The notes under the pieces were generated by a model that saw nothing but the letters and a program-made list of their open reading frames with translations, had not been told where the DNA came from and ran no database searches. The translations under genes and the position numbers were made by a program. Shown here in pieces: positions 1 to 7,511 of a stretch of DNA of 12,495 nt. The stretch comes from Succinatimonas sp. UBA6849 (lineage in GTDB: Bacteria > Pseudomonadota > Gammaproteobacteria > Enterobacterales > Succinivibrionaceae): contig DKDL01000022.1 of the NCBI GenBank assembly GCA_002449335.1, positions 1 through 12,495 of the forward strand. Direction: 5' to 3'. Positions within the stretch are counted from its first letter, which is position 1; each line of letters begins with the position of its first letter.

Positions 1-680
1 GTTTTAAAGAAATCAAATAAAGATGAGATTAAAGTTACCATCTCATCATGGTAGTCTTTTTCCTGTGCTTTAGCTAAAGGTACATCATACTCATCGATTA
101 GAACATATACCTGCTTTTTAAAATGCTTATACAGCATTGTTGCTAGATTTATTATGGATGAGGATACATCTGACATCGCATCGTCATTATATTTTCTTAA
201 GTAAGAGGTTCTTGATAAGTTTGCATATGTTTCCTTATCGTCTTCATTTAAAGCAGGGCTATCTTTTAAGAAACTATATTCATTAGCTTTAGCTACAATA
301 AGTTCAGCCAGTTTATAATAAGCTGCTTTAAAGGTCTTTCCATAAACACCTTTTAAAGTAAGATTAATAACTGGATGCTGTCCCATGTATTTTTTGCAGA
401 ACTCTTGGTCATCTAATATCTTGGTGTCTTTAAACAACTTTTGCTGAAGTGTAGTGTCACCAGGATTTGATGAGTTTATTTTCAAGAAATACTCAACCAT
501 TGACATAAACAATGTCTTACCAAAACGTCTAGGTCTAGTAAATAACATTACATTTGACTCATCTTCATCAATAATGTTTTTAAGATAAGGTGTCTTATCT
601 ACGAAGTAGCATCCCTTATTTTTTAGCTCACTATAGACGTCTTTTCCGTATGGTAATAGTAAGAATTGTTTGGTAGTCAT
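1..680 (-). CDS. AAA-ATPase-like protein (PF09820-type), N-terminal part, runs off window
   Basis: The frame starts at an ATG at 680-678 and stays open to the window edge, giving 226 complete codons; the C-terminal part lies outside. Residues about 23-34 carry the family signature CYFVDKTPYLK. Residues 49-56 are RPRRFGKT, the Walker A-like loop of this family, and 192-201 are YVLIDEYDVP, the Walker B region. The protein matches the N-terminal third of the 615-aa protein at 10017-11864 through this whole length, for example KDTKILDDQEFCKKYMGQ against GTKILEDKEFCSKFMGQ. Full members end in a PD-(D/E)XK nuclease domain, which cannot be seen here. The cellular role of the family is not established; these genes often occur in many copies per genome. 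No strong Shine-Dalgarno precedes the ATG (only GAGAA), so the start is supported mainly by homology. A TATAAT box lies at 713-718 on the minus strand. Confidence 0.9.
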   Translation of the reverse strand, partial: MTTKQFLLLPYGKDVYSELKNKGCYFVDKTPYLKNIIDEDESNVMLFTRPRRFGKTLFMSMVEYFLKINSSNPGDTTLQQKLFKDTKILDDQEFCKKYMGQHPVINLTLKGVYGKTFKAAYYKLAELIVAKANEYSFLKDSPALNEDDKETYANLSRTSYLRKYNDDAMSDVSSSIINLATMLYKHFKKQVYVLIDEYDVPLAKAQEKDYHDEMVTLISSLFDFFK

Positions 681-712
681 TGTTTTGTTCTCAATTCATT
701 AGTTCTTCTTCA

Positions 713-718
713 ATTATA
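713..718 (-). promoter_or_regulatory. Candidate -10 box (TATAAT) for the gene at 1-680
   Basis: A perfect TATAAT, preceded directly by TG, reads toward the gene starting at 680. The region 17 bases upstream has no good -35 hexamer, so this would have to work through the TG extension or an activator. One arm of the 14-bp inverted repeat (727-740) sits where the -35 region should be. Confidence 0.35.
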
Positions 719-726
719 CATGATAA

Positions 727-943
727 AAATTTTGAGAACTTTGATTAGTGGCATTTAATGTTAGTAAATCATTATTTCAGATTATTTTTGGTAAATTGTG
801 AAAAAAATCTCATGCTCAGGCAAAATATTTTTGTGAATATGAATATATTTTGCTATCGCGAAGTTAAAACGATCTACCAAACCGAAAATAAGCGCGCTCA
901 CTTGCTGCATCAAAGTCTTAAAGAAAACTAGTTCTCAAAATTT
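727..943. repeat. 14-bp perfect inverted repeat bracketing about 190 bp
   Basis: AAATTTTGAGAACT at 727-740 is the exact reverse complement of AGTTCTCAAAATTT at 930-943. ATACAT occurs just outside each arm (716-721 and 945-950), though not directly adjoining, so it is only a weak candidate for a target-site duplication. The bracketed stretch has patches richer in GC than the neighbours (around 855-910) and holds a 42-codon reading frame. A further 9-bp inverted repeat (GCAAAATAT at 820-828, ATATTTTGC at 845-853) lies inside. This may be the remnant of a small mobile element. A pair of regulatory half-sites is an alternative. Confidence 0.4.
782..910 (-). CDS. Possible 42-aa small ORF or gene remnant
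   Basis: Reading the minus strand from an ATG at 910 gives 42 codons ending in TAA at 782. The peptide begins MQQVSALIFGLVDRFNF and is hydrophobic and aromatic in its first half, with no recognised motif. The frame is also open upstream of the ATG for about nine codons, back to a TGA. There is no convincing Shine-Dalgarno. Codons such as GCG, AGC and GTG in the first half differ from the neighbours, which suggests imported or decayed sequence. It lies wholly inside the 14-bp inverted repeat (727-943). It could be a fragment of a mobile-element protein, a small gene, or chance. Confidence 0.2.
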   Translation of the reverse strand: MQQVSALIFGLVDRFNFAIAKYIHIHKNILPEHEIFFTIYQK

Positions 944-949
944 CATACA

Positions 950-1261
950 TCAGAATTCATCTGGATAAACCTGTTTTGCTAAGGATAAGTTGCATGTAGC
1001 TAATGCACCTAATCCCTGAGTTCTCTTAATACCTAAAGCAAAATCTGGGTGATAAGGTATTTTATGTAAAATCACTTGAGCTCTTTTAAAGTTACCCTGT
1101 TTAAACTCCATCTCCATGGTTTCTAACCAAAACTCAATTTCATCTTGAGACATTTCAATATCGCATTCTTTGCGATATTCAAAGTACTCAATCCACTCGT
1201 CTTTTGAAAAGTTATTCTCTGGTAATTGAAAGCCTTTAGGCAGATGATTTAGATCAGACAT
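950..1261 (-). CDS. Hypothetical protein, 103 aa, helical, TPR-like C-terminal half
   Basis: I do not recognise this protein. The start is well supported: AAGGA lies about 7 bases upstream of the ATG at 1261. The sequence is acidic and aromatic (KDEWIEYFEYRKECDIEM near residues 20-40). It then has a helix-turn-helix-like pair (about 47-70, EMEFKQGNFKRAQVILHKIP; about 78-98, GIKRTQGLGALATCNLSLAK) resembling one tetratricopeptide-type repeat. No signal peptide, membrane segment or catalytic motif is visible. It lies downstream of the giant AAA gene on the same strand but behind a terminator hairpin (1345-1365), so it is probably its own transcription unit. A tandem 15-bp repeat with TATAA boxes (1296-1325) sits in its leader. 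A small accessory or antitoxin-like role is possible but unsupported. Confidence 0.7.
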   Translation of the reverse strand: MSDLNHLPKGFQLPENNFSKDEWIEYFEYRKECDIEMSQDEIEFWLETMEMEFKQGNFKRAQVILHKIPYHPDFALGIKRTQGLGALATCNLSLAKQVYPDEF

Positions 1262-1295
1262 ATAAATTCCTTCATACTGCTTAATTGAAACTTTT

Positions 1296-1325
1296 ATATT
1301 TCAGATCGTTATATTTCAGATCGTT
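1296..1325. repeat. Tandem duplication of a 15-bp unit upstream of the 103-aa gene
   Basis: The unit ATATTTCAGATCGTT occurs twice back to back (1296-1310 and 1311-1325). On the minus strand each unit reads AACGATCTGAAATAT, and TATAA sequences are created at the joints, which are possible -10 boxes for the gene starting at 1261. It could be a repeated operator or a replication-slippage duplication. Confidence 0.6.
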
Positions 1326-1344
1326 ATAATGAATGCTTAAAATA

Positions 1345-1365
1345 GTGAAGGCTTTAAGCCTTCAC
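1345..1365 (-). terminator. Hairpin terminator after the giant AAA gene
   Basis: The arms GTGAAGGCTT (1345-1354) and AAGCCTTCAC (1356-1365) are perfectly complementary, with the GC-rich part at the base. The hairpin begins 8 bases after the stop codon of the minus-strand gene (1374) and is followed on that strand by TATTTTAAG, a modest U-rich tail. It fits a Rho-independent terminator. Confidence 0.7.
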
Positions 1366-1373
1366 TTATAAAG

Positions 1374-4300
1374 CTAGATAAAACCTACTCTTTTATGAGT
1401 TGTTTCACCATAAGAGTAGTTATCCTCAATCTTTGTAAGATTTAGGTGTAATAAAGCCTCATCCACATCACATTGCTCTATCTTATTAGAATCACGCCAA
1501 GCTGCTTCCTTACAAACAGAATCTAAAAACGATTTGGTATCACAAAGAGGATGACCTGACAGTTTTGATGCAGCCTTATTTAAGGTGATCTCATTACTTA
1601 CAGGTTTATCTTTTAAATACTCTTTCATTACAGCTAAAACGCCCTTAGTATCAGCATAGCTAATCTCGATTTTGTTTGAGAATCTGCCATTACGTAAGAT
1701 AGCCTCATCCATATCATCAATACGATTGGTAGCTGCAATTACTAAGACTCTGTCTTTAGCTGTATCTGAAATTGAGCGTAAGAACTGGGAAATACCTTCG
1801 TTGTTATTACAACTTCTTCTTTTAGCAAACATGGAGTCAGCTTCATCTATAAAGACAATTGAAGGTGCTGCATCTTTGGCCTTGTTAAAGATCTCAGTTA
1901 TCTTTTTTGCTGATCCTACTGAATTCTGTTCATATTGAGAGGCATCAATGGTAAAGAATTTCCAGCCTAAAAACTTTGCTAAGGCATTAGCAGCATAGGT
2001 CTTACCTGTGCCTGGAGCTCCATAGAGCATGATAGGATCCAGCATTTTAAGCTTAAAGCGCTGATACTTTTCTGGATACTTAATGTAGTCAATAAAGTTC
2101 TCATTGATGAACTTTTCAAGTTCTGTCTGTCCTGGTAAAGAGAAAAAGGCATCTTTATCTAAGGTAAAGCCTAAGAACTTCTTTAAAAGAGCATTTAAAG
2201 TATCTTGAAGAGCAAAATTAGATCTGTTCTTTTGAGACTTGTCCAAATAAAGCTCTGCTTTTACCATCTTTATGAATTTAAAGACTGAGTTTAAAGACAT
2301 ACCTTCTAACTGAGTTGAGAGATTCTTAATACAAGACAGGTTCAACTCTTGCCTTGAGTAGTTTGAGGCAAAACAATCTACAATGTCATCTGCATCAGGT
2401 CTTGAGATCTCAAAGGTATTTTGGAATAAATCTAAAAGACCAGAGTCAATCTTTTCTCTATAATTTGCAGTCATGATGACAAAGCAATTTTTCTTTTCAA
2501 GCTCTTCAATTGCCTGTTTTGTAGCATTAACCTCTTCTATGGTCCATTCGTTGTGATCACTTACATAGCGCACATCGGAGAAATAGGCATCAACGTTTTC
2601 CATAACCACAACTGATGGTTTTCTATGGTCAATATTTTTGAGCTTTTCTGTAATGTTTTTAGCAAAGTCATGGATACCTGAGTTTGAGAGGCTCGCAAGA
2701 TTTATCTTATGCACCTTTATATTCAGTGCTTTTAATAAAGTCTCAACAGCTTTAGTTTTACCAAAGCCATGCTCACCAAACAACGCTAAATTTACTCTCT
2801 TATGAGCAATACTAAAACGCTTCATGGAAGAGCTACAGTAGTCACTTATTTTTTCTCCAGCCTCTTTGGCTAAACAAGAGTCTGAGTGTAAGCTCTTGCA
2901 GTCCTCAAAGTCTTTAAGATAGTGATCATAAAGATAATCTTGAAGTTTCCTATTACCTGTAATATGGAAGCTGCAATCGTTAATACTTTTTGAGTTTGTT
3001 AAAGCAGCGTGAGTTTTACCATCATCTCTTTTCAGGTAATCACAGTTATTAGGATCTATTCCATGAGAGCGCATCTTCTCTTCAAGTCTAAATCTTTGCT
3101 TTTGACGCTCTTTTTCTGTCATTTTTTCTACAAAAAGATCATGAGCATAGCGAGAGCTTAATCTTAAGGTATTTTCATCTGAGAAAGCTTTAAAGTAAGC
3201 AGGCACAGCTCCTAAATAATCAGGCTTAGGCTTAAAAAATGACTGGGAGTATACATTGCAGTATGAAGCACTGTCTACTGATCCCACAGTAAGTAAGAGT
3301 GAATATTCATTAAAGTACTCTCCATCAAAACGACGTGGCTTCCTATGTTCTAGAAAAGCTGCTGCTGACAGATAATCATACTCAGGCATGTAAAAGCTGT
3401 TAAAAAAGGTAGACTTTAAAAAGCTTTGAGCATAATTTGCGTTTTTTACCACAAAGCTATCCTGTCTTAGATGATAAAAGACCATACTCTGGTAAATAAG
3501 TGATAAAGGTACATTGCCATATTTACCCTTTATTAGATCGTAGACTACAGTAGACTCATCAAATACAGGGATACCGTCAGCTGATGTAGAGGCTTCTTGC
3601 AAAGGTTCAGCTACAACCTTGATATCATCTTTAACAGTATTATCCTGTAAAGATTTAAGATAAGACTTCATAAAGGTATAGCCTGGCAGATATGGTAAAA
3701 GCTCAAGTGTATACAAGGCATCTTTTTCATCATGCTCACAAAGAGCTTTTACAAGATAAGCAACATTAGCAGCATCCTCAGTTACAGGTAACTGATAGCG
3801 CTGTAAAGATAAATTCTTTACACTTTGCATTGCACAAAATACGTATTGATGAGTAAAGTAAAAGTAAGACAAACGTGAGTTTAAAAGCTCTGCTATTTCC
3901 TCACCTTTGTATGTTCTATAGGCATAGCAGTTACTCCTGTAAATACCATTATTCTCATGGATGCTTACATTTGCGCTCTCAATACAGAAAGATAGAGCGA
4001 TACTTATTAAGTTAATCTCTTTAGCGCAGTCATCGTCAGGTTGAGACTTTACTTTTTCCTTTAAGAAGTTGTCACAGTAAATATGAAGGCAATCTAATAA
4101 CATTAGAACATCTTCACAGTTACCAACCTTATAGTGCTTATCAATAAAACCACAGATTGTCTCCATTGAGCCTGTTGCACACAGATACTTTAAAAAGGCA
4201 CTTTTATAAAGGCTGTGATAAATCTGCCTGTCATAGACAGTCATTAAAGGCTCTAAAGATAGCACTTTACCCTTTGGCGCAGCATTACTCTTTGAAGACA

Positions 4301-6584
4301 GTCCTGTCTCAGGCAATCTGATTAAGTATGATGGTGTCTCATACTCATAATTTGAGCTAAGAGAATTTGGCAAATTAGTTTCTAACAGATCTTTGTAAAG
4401 AGCATTGATAGCTGACTTATTATGATTGATTACATAGGATGGATAAAGAGCCTCTTTACCTTTATAACCATCAATTCTCATAAGCGGAAGCTTATGAGCT
4501 ACCATGCAGTAGACAAGCTTTTTATAGGCATTAGAGCTTGCAGCATCATATGGAAGGTAATGTGATCTCATGAAAGCTGCGATAGACAAAAGAGCTTCAT
4601 TGACAGCTTTTTCTTTACGTTGAGCATTTTTGAATTCAGCTTTTTCTTTTCTTGCTGTTTCTATATTCTCATTTTCAAGGATCTCACTGTAATAACCATC
4701 ATGGTTATGAGCTACCACCTCATCAATGGTATTATCTTTTAAGATATCTACAGTATGCTCAATTAACTTATAGAAGCTCTTTAAGGTTGTAAGTAAATCC
4801 TCAGCTTGAGCTGACAGTAAGTTTTTGCCCTGATTTATATCTAAAAGTCTCTTTTCATCTTTATTGCCAGCTCTGTTCTTTACTAAGATGTCATTTGTGA
4901 TCTTTCCAAAATCTGGATCATTGAAGATAAAATCAAAACCTGAAAGTTCGTTTACGAAGTTTTCAAATTCAGGATCACCTGTTCCATGAACACTTAAGAA
5001 GAGGTCAAGGCAGTCTTTAAATACTGGGGACAAAAGCACCATCTTTTTTAAGATAAAGGATCTAAAAACAGGGATGTCATACAAAGCATCGGATAAGTGC
5101 CTGCATCCAGACTTAGGTGGATTTTGGCTGTTTACATTCACTAAAGGAGCTTCAGTGCTGTCGTTTGGTTTTCTAAAAGCTGCATCATCAGCATTTACAG
5201 CTGTTGCCTCAATACTGCTATTGTCAGGATTTAATGAAGTACTTTCTCTTACATAGTCTTTTGCTAAACTGATACCAAAGGTACGGTCATAGCTCTTGCG
5301 TACTGAGGAGTGACGTGCCTTCATGCTTTGATCTTTTAGATAGTTATAAAGGCGATTTGTTTTTAAAGAGGCATCATTCCCCTGCAAGAGATAAGTAAGT
5401 AAAAGGCAGTCACGAACTAATCTTAAGACATAGAGTGTTGAACGGGAAATTTCTTTTCTATGTGATAAAAGGTTATTTAAAAGCAGGAGCTTTTTTGAAC
5501 TTATAAGATCAGATAGCTCACTCTCACTTATGCCATCTTCAATGGCTCTCTTTACCTCATTTACAAAGAGAATGATGTCATGCAACGCATCAGTCTTAAA
5601 GAGGTATTTTTCAAGATAAATGAAGGAATCGACAATAACCTTATCCAGAGGTGAACTCATAGCTGAATTCTGTGATAAAGCTATTTCTTTTGCTATAAAA
5701 GAACCAAAATGATTTTTAAATTTATCATGAATTCCCTCATTTTCAATCAGATCATTTGTAAATAGGCGATTTGAAAAGATATATAAAAACTGAAGATAGG
5801 CTCTGTGTCCCTCTTCAGACAAACCATAGTCATCAACAGAAAACTTACATGGATCCTGTTTAACATTAGAAGCAAGATTTTGATTGTCTGTTTTTAAGAT
5901 AGAGTCTTTTTCTGGATTTAGAGCTCTTTCATTATCATCATTTTCGCTCTTTTCTGTATTATCACTGTCTTTAACACAATGGTTATAAAACAGAGTATCA
6001 AGATCAATTAAAGGAGTCTCCTGTAAAAGGTAAGAGACTAAGAGCACTGCTAAGGCTCTTTCATCTGCACTGTCAGCATTTGCTTTTGCAAAGTCATATC
6101 GTAGAGATAATGGTGTAAAGTCCCCATCATCTAGCATAAAATGAGCAAAATTACAGATTAGCTTTGTCTTTAAAGAACCTTGATCTTTACAACAGTCTAA
6201 TACCTTAAAACAAAAGCTTTCATCAAAATATGAATGGAATAAGTCATCATGGATGAACACTTTGTAGCGTTCAAGGGCTTCATTATCGCAATTTACCTCA
6301 GTGCATTTTTGTCTGTAAAGCAACTTTGTAAAGTAGTTATATGCAAAACTGTCATAAGAGACAGCTCTATTATCTTTAATAAGTTTTGCCATCACCTCTT
6401 CTAACAACTCGCCTTTAAACAGCAAAGAGCCTGATTTTTTACATCTTAATGCATTGTTTACAAGAGCAAAAGGATTAATGGCAAAACCTAACTTATCCTT
6501 AAGTCTTAACTTTAAACTTGATTTTGAAGACATGATATTGTTTACATCGTTTTCTTTAGTATTTTTATTTTCAAGAGATAACAT
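1374..6584 (-). CDS. Giant tandem AAA+ ATPase, 1736 aa (C-terminal Cdc48/SpoVK-type AAA domain)
   Basis: The start at 6584 has AGGAG 6 bases upstream. Residues 1 to about 1230 match nothing I know. They look mostly helical, with an acidic low-complexity stretch near 205-245 and a charged, coiled-coil-like stretch near 640-680 (ETARKEKAEFKNAQRKEKA). AAA1 has Walker A GEHGFGKT (1270-1277), a weakened Walker B (VVVMENVD, E1329 and D1332) and a sensor-1-like TAN (1372-1374). No arginine-finger motif follows; the equivalent place reads LLDLFQNTFEI. AAA2 is complete: Walker A GAPGTGKT (1522-1529), Walker B FIDEAD (1578-1583), sensor 1 AATN (1617-1620) and the second-region-of-homology pair R1631/R1634 in LRNGRF. 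This is the classical AAA clade (FtsH, Cdc48, Vps4), whose members remodel proteins as hexamers. AAA2 is probably the active ring and AAA1 mainly binds nucleotide. The gene lies downstream of the phosphoesterase, and the divergent HsdM/HsdS-like gene makes a shared role plausible. The partner or substrate is unknown. Confidence 0.9.
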   Translation of the reverse strand: MLSLENKNTKENDVNNIMSSKSSLKLRLKDKLGFAINPFALVNNALRCKKSGSLLFKGELLEEVMAKLIKDNRAVSYDSFAYNYFTKLLYRQKCTEVNCDNEALERYKVFIHDDLFHSYFDESFCFKVLDCCKDQGSLKTKLICNFAHFMLDDGDFTPLSLRYDFAKANADSADERALAVLLVSYLLQETPLIDLDTLFYNHCVKDSDNTEKSENDDNERALNPEKDSILKTDNQNLASNVKQDPCKFSVDDYGLSEEGHRAYLQFLYIFSNRLFTNDLIENEGIHDKFKNHFGSFIAKEIALSQNSAMSSPLDKVIVDSFIYLEKYLFKTDALHDIILFVNEVKRAIEDGISESELSDLISSKKLLLLNNLLSHRKEISRSTLYVLRLVRDCLLLTYLLQGNDASLKTNRLYNYLKDQSMKARHSSVRKSYDRTFGISLAKDYVRESTSLNPDNSSIEATAVNADDAAFRKPNDSTEAPLVNVNSQNPPKSGCRHLSDALYDIPVFRSFILKKMVLLSPVFKDCLDLFLSVHGTGDPEFENFVNELSGFDFIFNDPDFGKITNDILVKNRAGNKDEKRLLDINQGKNLLSAQAEDLLTTLKSFYKLIEHTVDILKDNTIDEVVAHNHDGYYSEILENENIETARKEKAEFKNAQRKEKAVNEALLSIAAFMRSHYLPYDAASSNAYKKLVYCMVAHKLPLMRIDGYKGKEALYPSYVINHNKSAINALYKDLLETNLPNSLSSNYEYETPSYLIRLPETGLSSKSNAAPKGKVLSLEPLMTVYDRQIYHSLYKSAFLKYLCATGSMETICGFIDKHYKVGNCEDVLMLLDCLHIYCDNFLKEKVKSQPDDDCAKEINLISIALSFCIESANVSIHENNGIYRSNCYAYRTYKGEEIAELLNSRLSYFYFTHQYVFCAMQSVKNLSLQRYQLPVTEDAANVAYLVKALCEHDEKDALYTLELLPYLPGYTFMKSYLKSLQDNTVKDDIKVVAEPLQEASTSADGIPVFDESTVVYDLIKGKYGNVPLSLIYQSMVFYHLRQDSFVVKNANYAQSFLKSTFFNSFYMPEYDYLSAAAFLEHRKPRRFDGEYFNEYSLLLTVGSVDSASYCNVYSQSFFKPKPDYLGAVPAYFKAFSDENTLRLSSRYAHDLFVEKMTEKERQKQRFRLEEKMRSHGIDPNNCDYLKRDDGKTHAALTNSKSINDCSFHITGNRKLQDYLYDHYLKDFEDCKSLHSDSCLAKEAGEKISDYCSSSMKRFSIAHKRVNLALFGEHGFGKTKAVETLLKALNIKVHKINLASLSNSGIHDFAKNITEKLKNIDHRKPSVVVMENVDAYFSDVRYVSDHNEWTIEEVNATKQAIEELEKKNCFVIMTANYREKIDSGLLDLFQNTFEISRPDADDIVDCFASNYSRQELNLSCIKNLSTQLEGMSLNSVFKFIKMVKAELYLDKSQKNRSNFALQDTLNALLKKFLGFTLDKDAFFSLPGQTELEKFINENFIDYIKYPEKYQRFKLKMLDPIMLYGAPGTGKTYAANALAKFLGWKFFTIDASQYEQNSVGSAKKITEIFNKAKDAAPSIVFIDEADSMFAKRRSCNNNEGISQFLRSISDTAKDRVLVIAATNRIDDMDEAILRNGRFSNKIEISYADTKGVLAVMKEYLKDKPVSNEITLNKAASKLSGHPLCDTKSFLDSVCKEAAWRDSNKIEQCDVDEALLHLNLTKIEDNYSYGETTHKRVGFI

Positions 6585-6609
6585 AGCTCTCTCCTAATCT
6601 GCGTTTTGA

Positions 6610-6648
6610 TGTATTAAATTAGGTATAGACTACACCTAATTTAATACA
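6610..6648. promoter_or_regulatory. Perfect 15-bp inverted repeat between phosphoesterase and giant AAA gene
   Basis: TGTATTAAATTAGGT (6610-6624) and ACCTAATTTAATACA (6634-6648) are exact reverse complements around a 9-base centre. The element lies 25 bases upstream of the AAA gene start and 25 bases after the phosphoesterase stop. Neither strand has a U-tract directly after the stem (minus TCAAAACG, plus GGTAAAAAAA), and the stem is AT-rich, so a simple intrinsic terminator is unlikely in the sense direction. A dimeric-regulator operator or an mRNA stem that tunes expression of the AAA gene fits better. Confidence 0.6.
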
Positions 6649-6673
6649 GGTAAAAAAATATAGTTCTGCCCTT

Positions 6674-7345
6674 TTAAAGGTTGTCTTCTAATGCCTGAAA
6701 ATATGCAGCAACCTCTGTGTAAAGATCTGGAAACTTCTCTTTTGTAAACTCCACAGGAGCATAATGATTAGGCTTATAGTCAACACAACAGTTATAGCGA
6801 GTAATACCATCATCCTCATCTACACTCTGTGTGTGAGTGTGACCGTGAATGATTACAGTACAGCTACCTGTTTTTTCGCCTATAAACCCATGAGTTGCTT
6901 TTACAAACTTGCAGTATTCCTCATCCATGAGTCTTCCATGGTAATCAGGTTTTCCGGTTACAGGAAAGTGACATAAAAAGTAATTGCCAAAGATTAAGTA
7001 TCTGTTAACAGATAAGAAGCCACACTTTCTGTAAAAAGAATCTCTATACCAATCGTGGTTGCCTCTAATCAAAACCTTACGACCTAGGAGCAAAGTAATG
7101 ATCTCTGTCATCTTTTGACCTTTGTGATTCTTTTTAAAGGTTAAATCTCCTAAAAAGATCACCATGTCATTTTCTTTTACTGTATTTCTGTATTGAGCTA
7201 ACAGGAAATCATCACAATCTTCAGTGCCCTGCTCTGTTAAATCAAACGGACGATCACAATACTCAATGATAGCTTTATGACCAAGATGCAGATCACTTGT
7301 GATAAATAAACGTGGGGCATCTGCTCTGTCTTGTACTGCTGTCAT
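6674..7345 (-). CDS. Calcineurin-like metallophosphoesterase, 223 aa
   Basis: All the metal-binding motifs of the calcineurin-like phosphoesterase fold appear in order (numbered from the start chosen here): SDLHLGH (17-23, D18 and H20), GD (66-67), GNHD (95-98), H126 in CHFPV, and GHTH (168-171). The end, YNCCVDYKPNHYAPVEF, is typical of the small COG4186-like group found in bacteria and phages. It should be a cytosolic two-metal phosphoesterase; the substrate (nucleotide, cyclic nucleotide or nucleic acid) cannot be read from sequence. I chose the ATG at 7345 rather than an in-frame ATG at 7384, because AAGGAG lies 8 bases upstream of 7345. The 13 extra residues of the longer form are read straight through that Shine-Dalgarno, and the first family motif starts shortly after the chosen start. 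A strong promoter lies at 7401-7428. The giant AAA gene follows after 89 bases and may be partly co-transcribed. Confidence 0.92.
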   Translation of the reverse strand: MTAVQDRADAPRLFITSDLHLGHKAIIEYCDRPFDLTEQGTEDCDDFLLAQYRNTVKENDMVIFLGDLTFKKNHKGQKMTEIITLLLGRKVLIRGNHDWYRDSFYRKCGFLSVNRYLIFGNYFLCHFPVTGKPDYHGRLMDEEYCKFVKATHGFIGEKTGSCTVIIHGHTHTQSVDEDDGITRYNCCVDYKPNHYAPVEFTKEKFPDLYTEVAAYFQALEDNL

Positions 7346-7353
7346 ATGCTGAT

Positions 7354-7359
7354 CTCCTT
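7354..7359 (-). promoter_or_regulatory. Shine-Dalgarno site that decides the phosphoesterase start
   Basis: The minus strand reads AAGGAGATCAGCATATG, an almost ideal ribosome binding site 8 bases before the ATG at 7345. The in-frame ATG at 7384 has only AAAAAGGATG just before it, with AGG crowding the start codon. Confidence 0.75.
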
Positions 7360-7400
7360 TTAAAGTTTGAAACTTGAATAACATCCTTTTTCTTATTTTC

Positions 7401-7428
7401 AGTATATACGATACCTGATTATTATCAA
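7401..7428 (-). promoter_or_regulatory. Sigma70-type promoter for the phosphoesterase (and perhaps AAA gene)
   Basis: TTGATA (-35, 7423-7428) and TATACT (-10, 7401-7406) are separated by 16 bases on the minus strand, each one base from consensus. Transcription would start near 7394, about 50 bases before the ATG at 7345. Confidence 0.6.
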
Positions 7429-7431
7429 GTA
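7412..7431. promoter_or_regulatory. Operator-like 20-bp palindrome over the minus-strand -35 box
   Basis: TACCTGAT (7412-7419) and ATCAAGTA (7424-7431) form an inverted repeat, matching at 7 of 8 positions, around TATT. It covers the -35 hexamer and part of the spacer of the phosphoesterase promoter, as a repressor site of the helix-turn-helix dimer type would. No regulator gene is visible in the window. Confidence 0.4.
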
Positions 7432-7482
7432 TTTTTTTTAGGTATTTTTTATATCTAAATCACTTAAGGTTATGTTTTTCGT

Positions 7483-7511
7483 TTTACAATTCTGTACACT
7501 ATCTTTAATAC
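7483..7511 (+). promoter_or_regulatory. Candidate sigma70-type promoter for the HsdM/HsdS-like gene
   Basis: TTTACA (7483-7488) and TAATAC (7506-7511) are 17 bases apart on the plus strand. Transcription would begin near 7518, leaving a leader of about 30 bases with a weak AAGAGA ribosome site before the ATG at 7549. Confidence 0.45.

Noticed and set aside
1296..1325. Start of a CRISPR array or iteron origin
   Set aside because: Only two 15-bp units, directly adjoining with no spacer and no cas or replication gene nearby.
1672..1938. 88-codon plus-strand reading frame
   Set aside because: It lies antisense to the highly conserved AAA2 domain of the giant ATPase; its Ser/Leu-rich sequence is what the complement of AAA coding DNA gives, and it has no supporting ribosome site.
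5074..5256. 60-codon plus-strand reading frame
   Set aside because: Antisense within the long intact minus-strand ATPase gene, with no motif or start signal of its own.
6610..6648. Simple Rho-independent terminator for the phosphoesterase
   Set aside because: The stem is AT-rich and the minus strand continues TCAAAACG with no U-tract, so the terminator reading is weak compared with a regulatory one.
6764..6976. 70-codon plus-strand reading frame
   Set aside because: Antisense to the metallophosphoesterase, covering its conserved GHTH and HFPV motifs; the minus-strand frame is clearly the real one.
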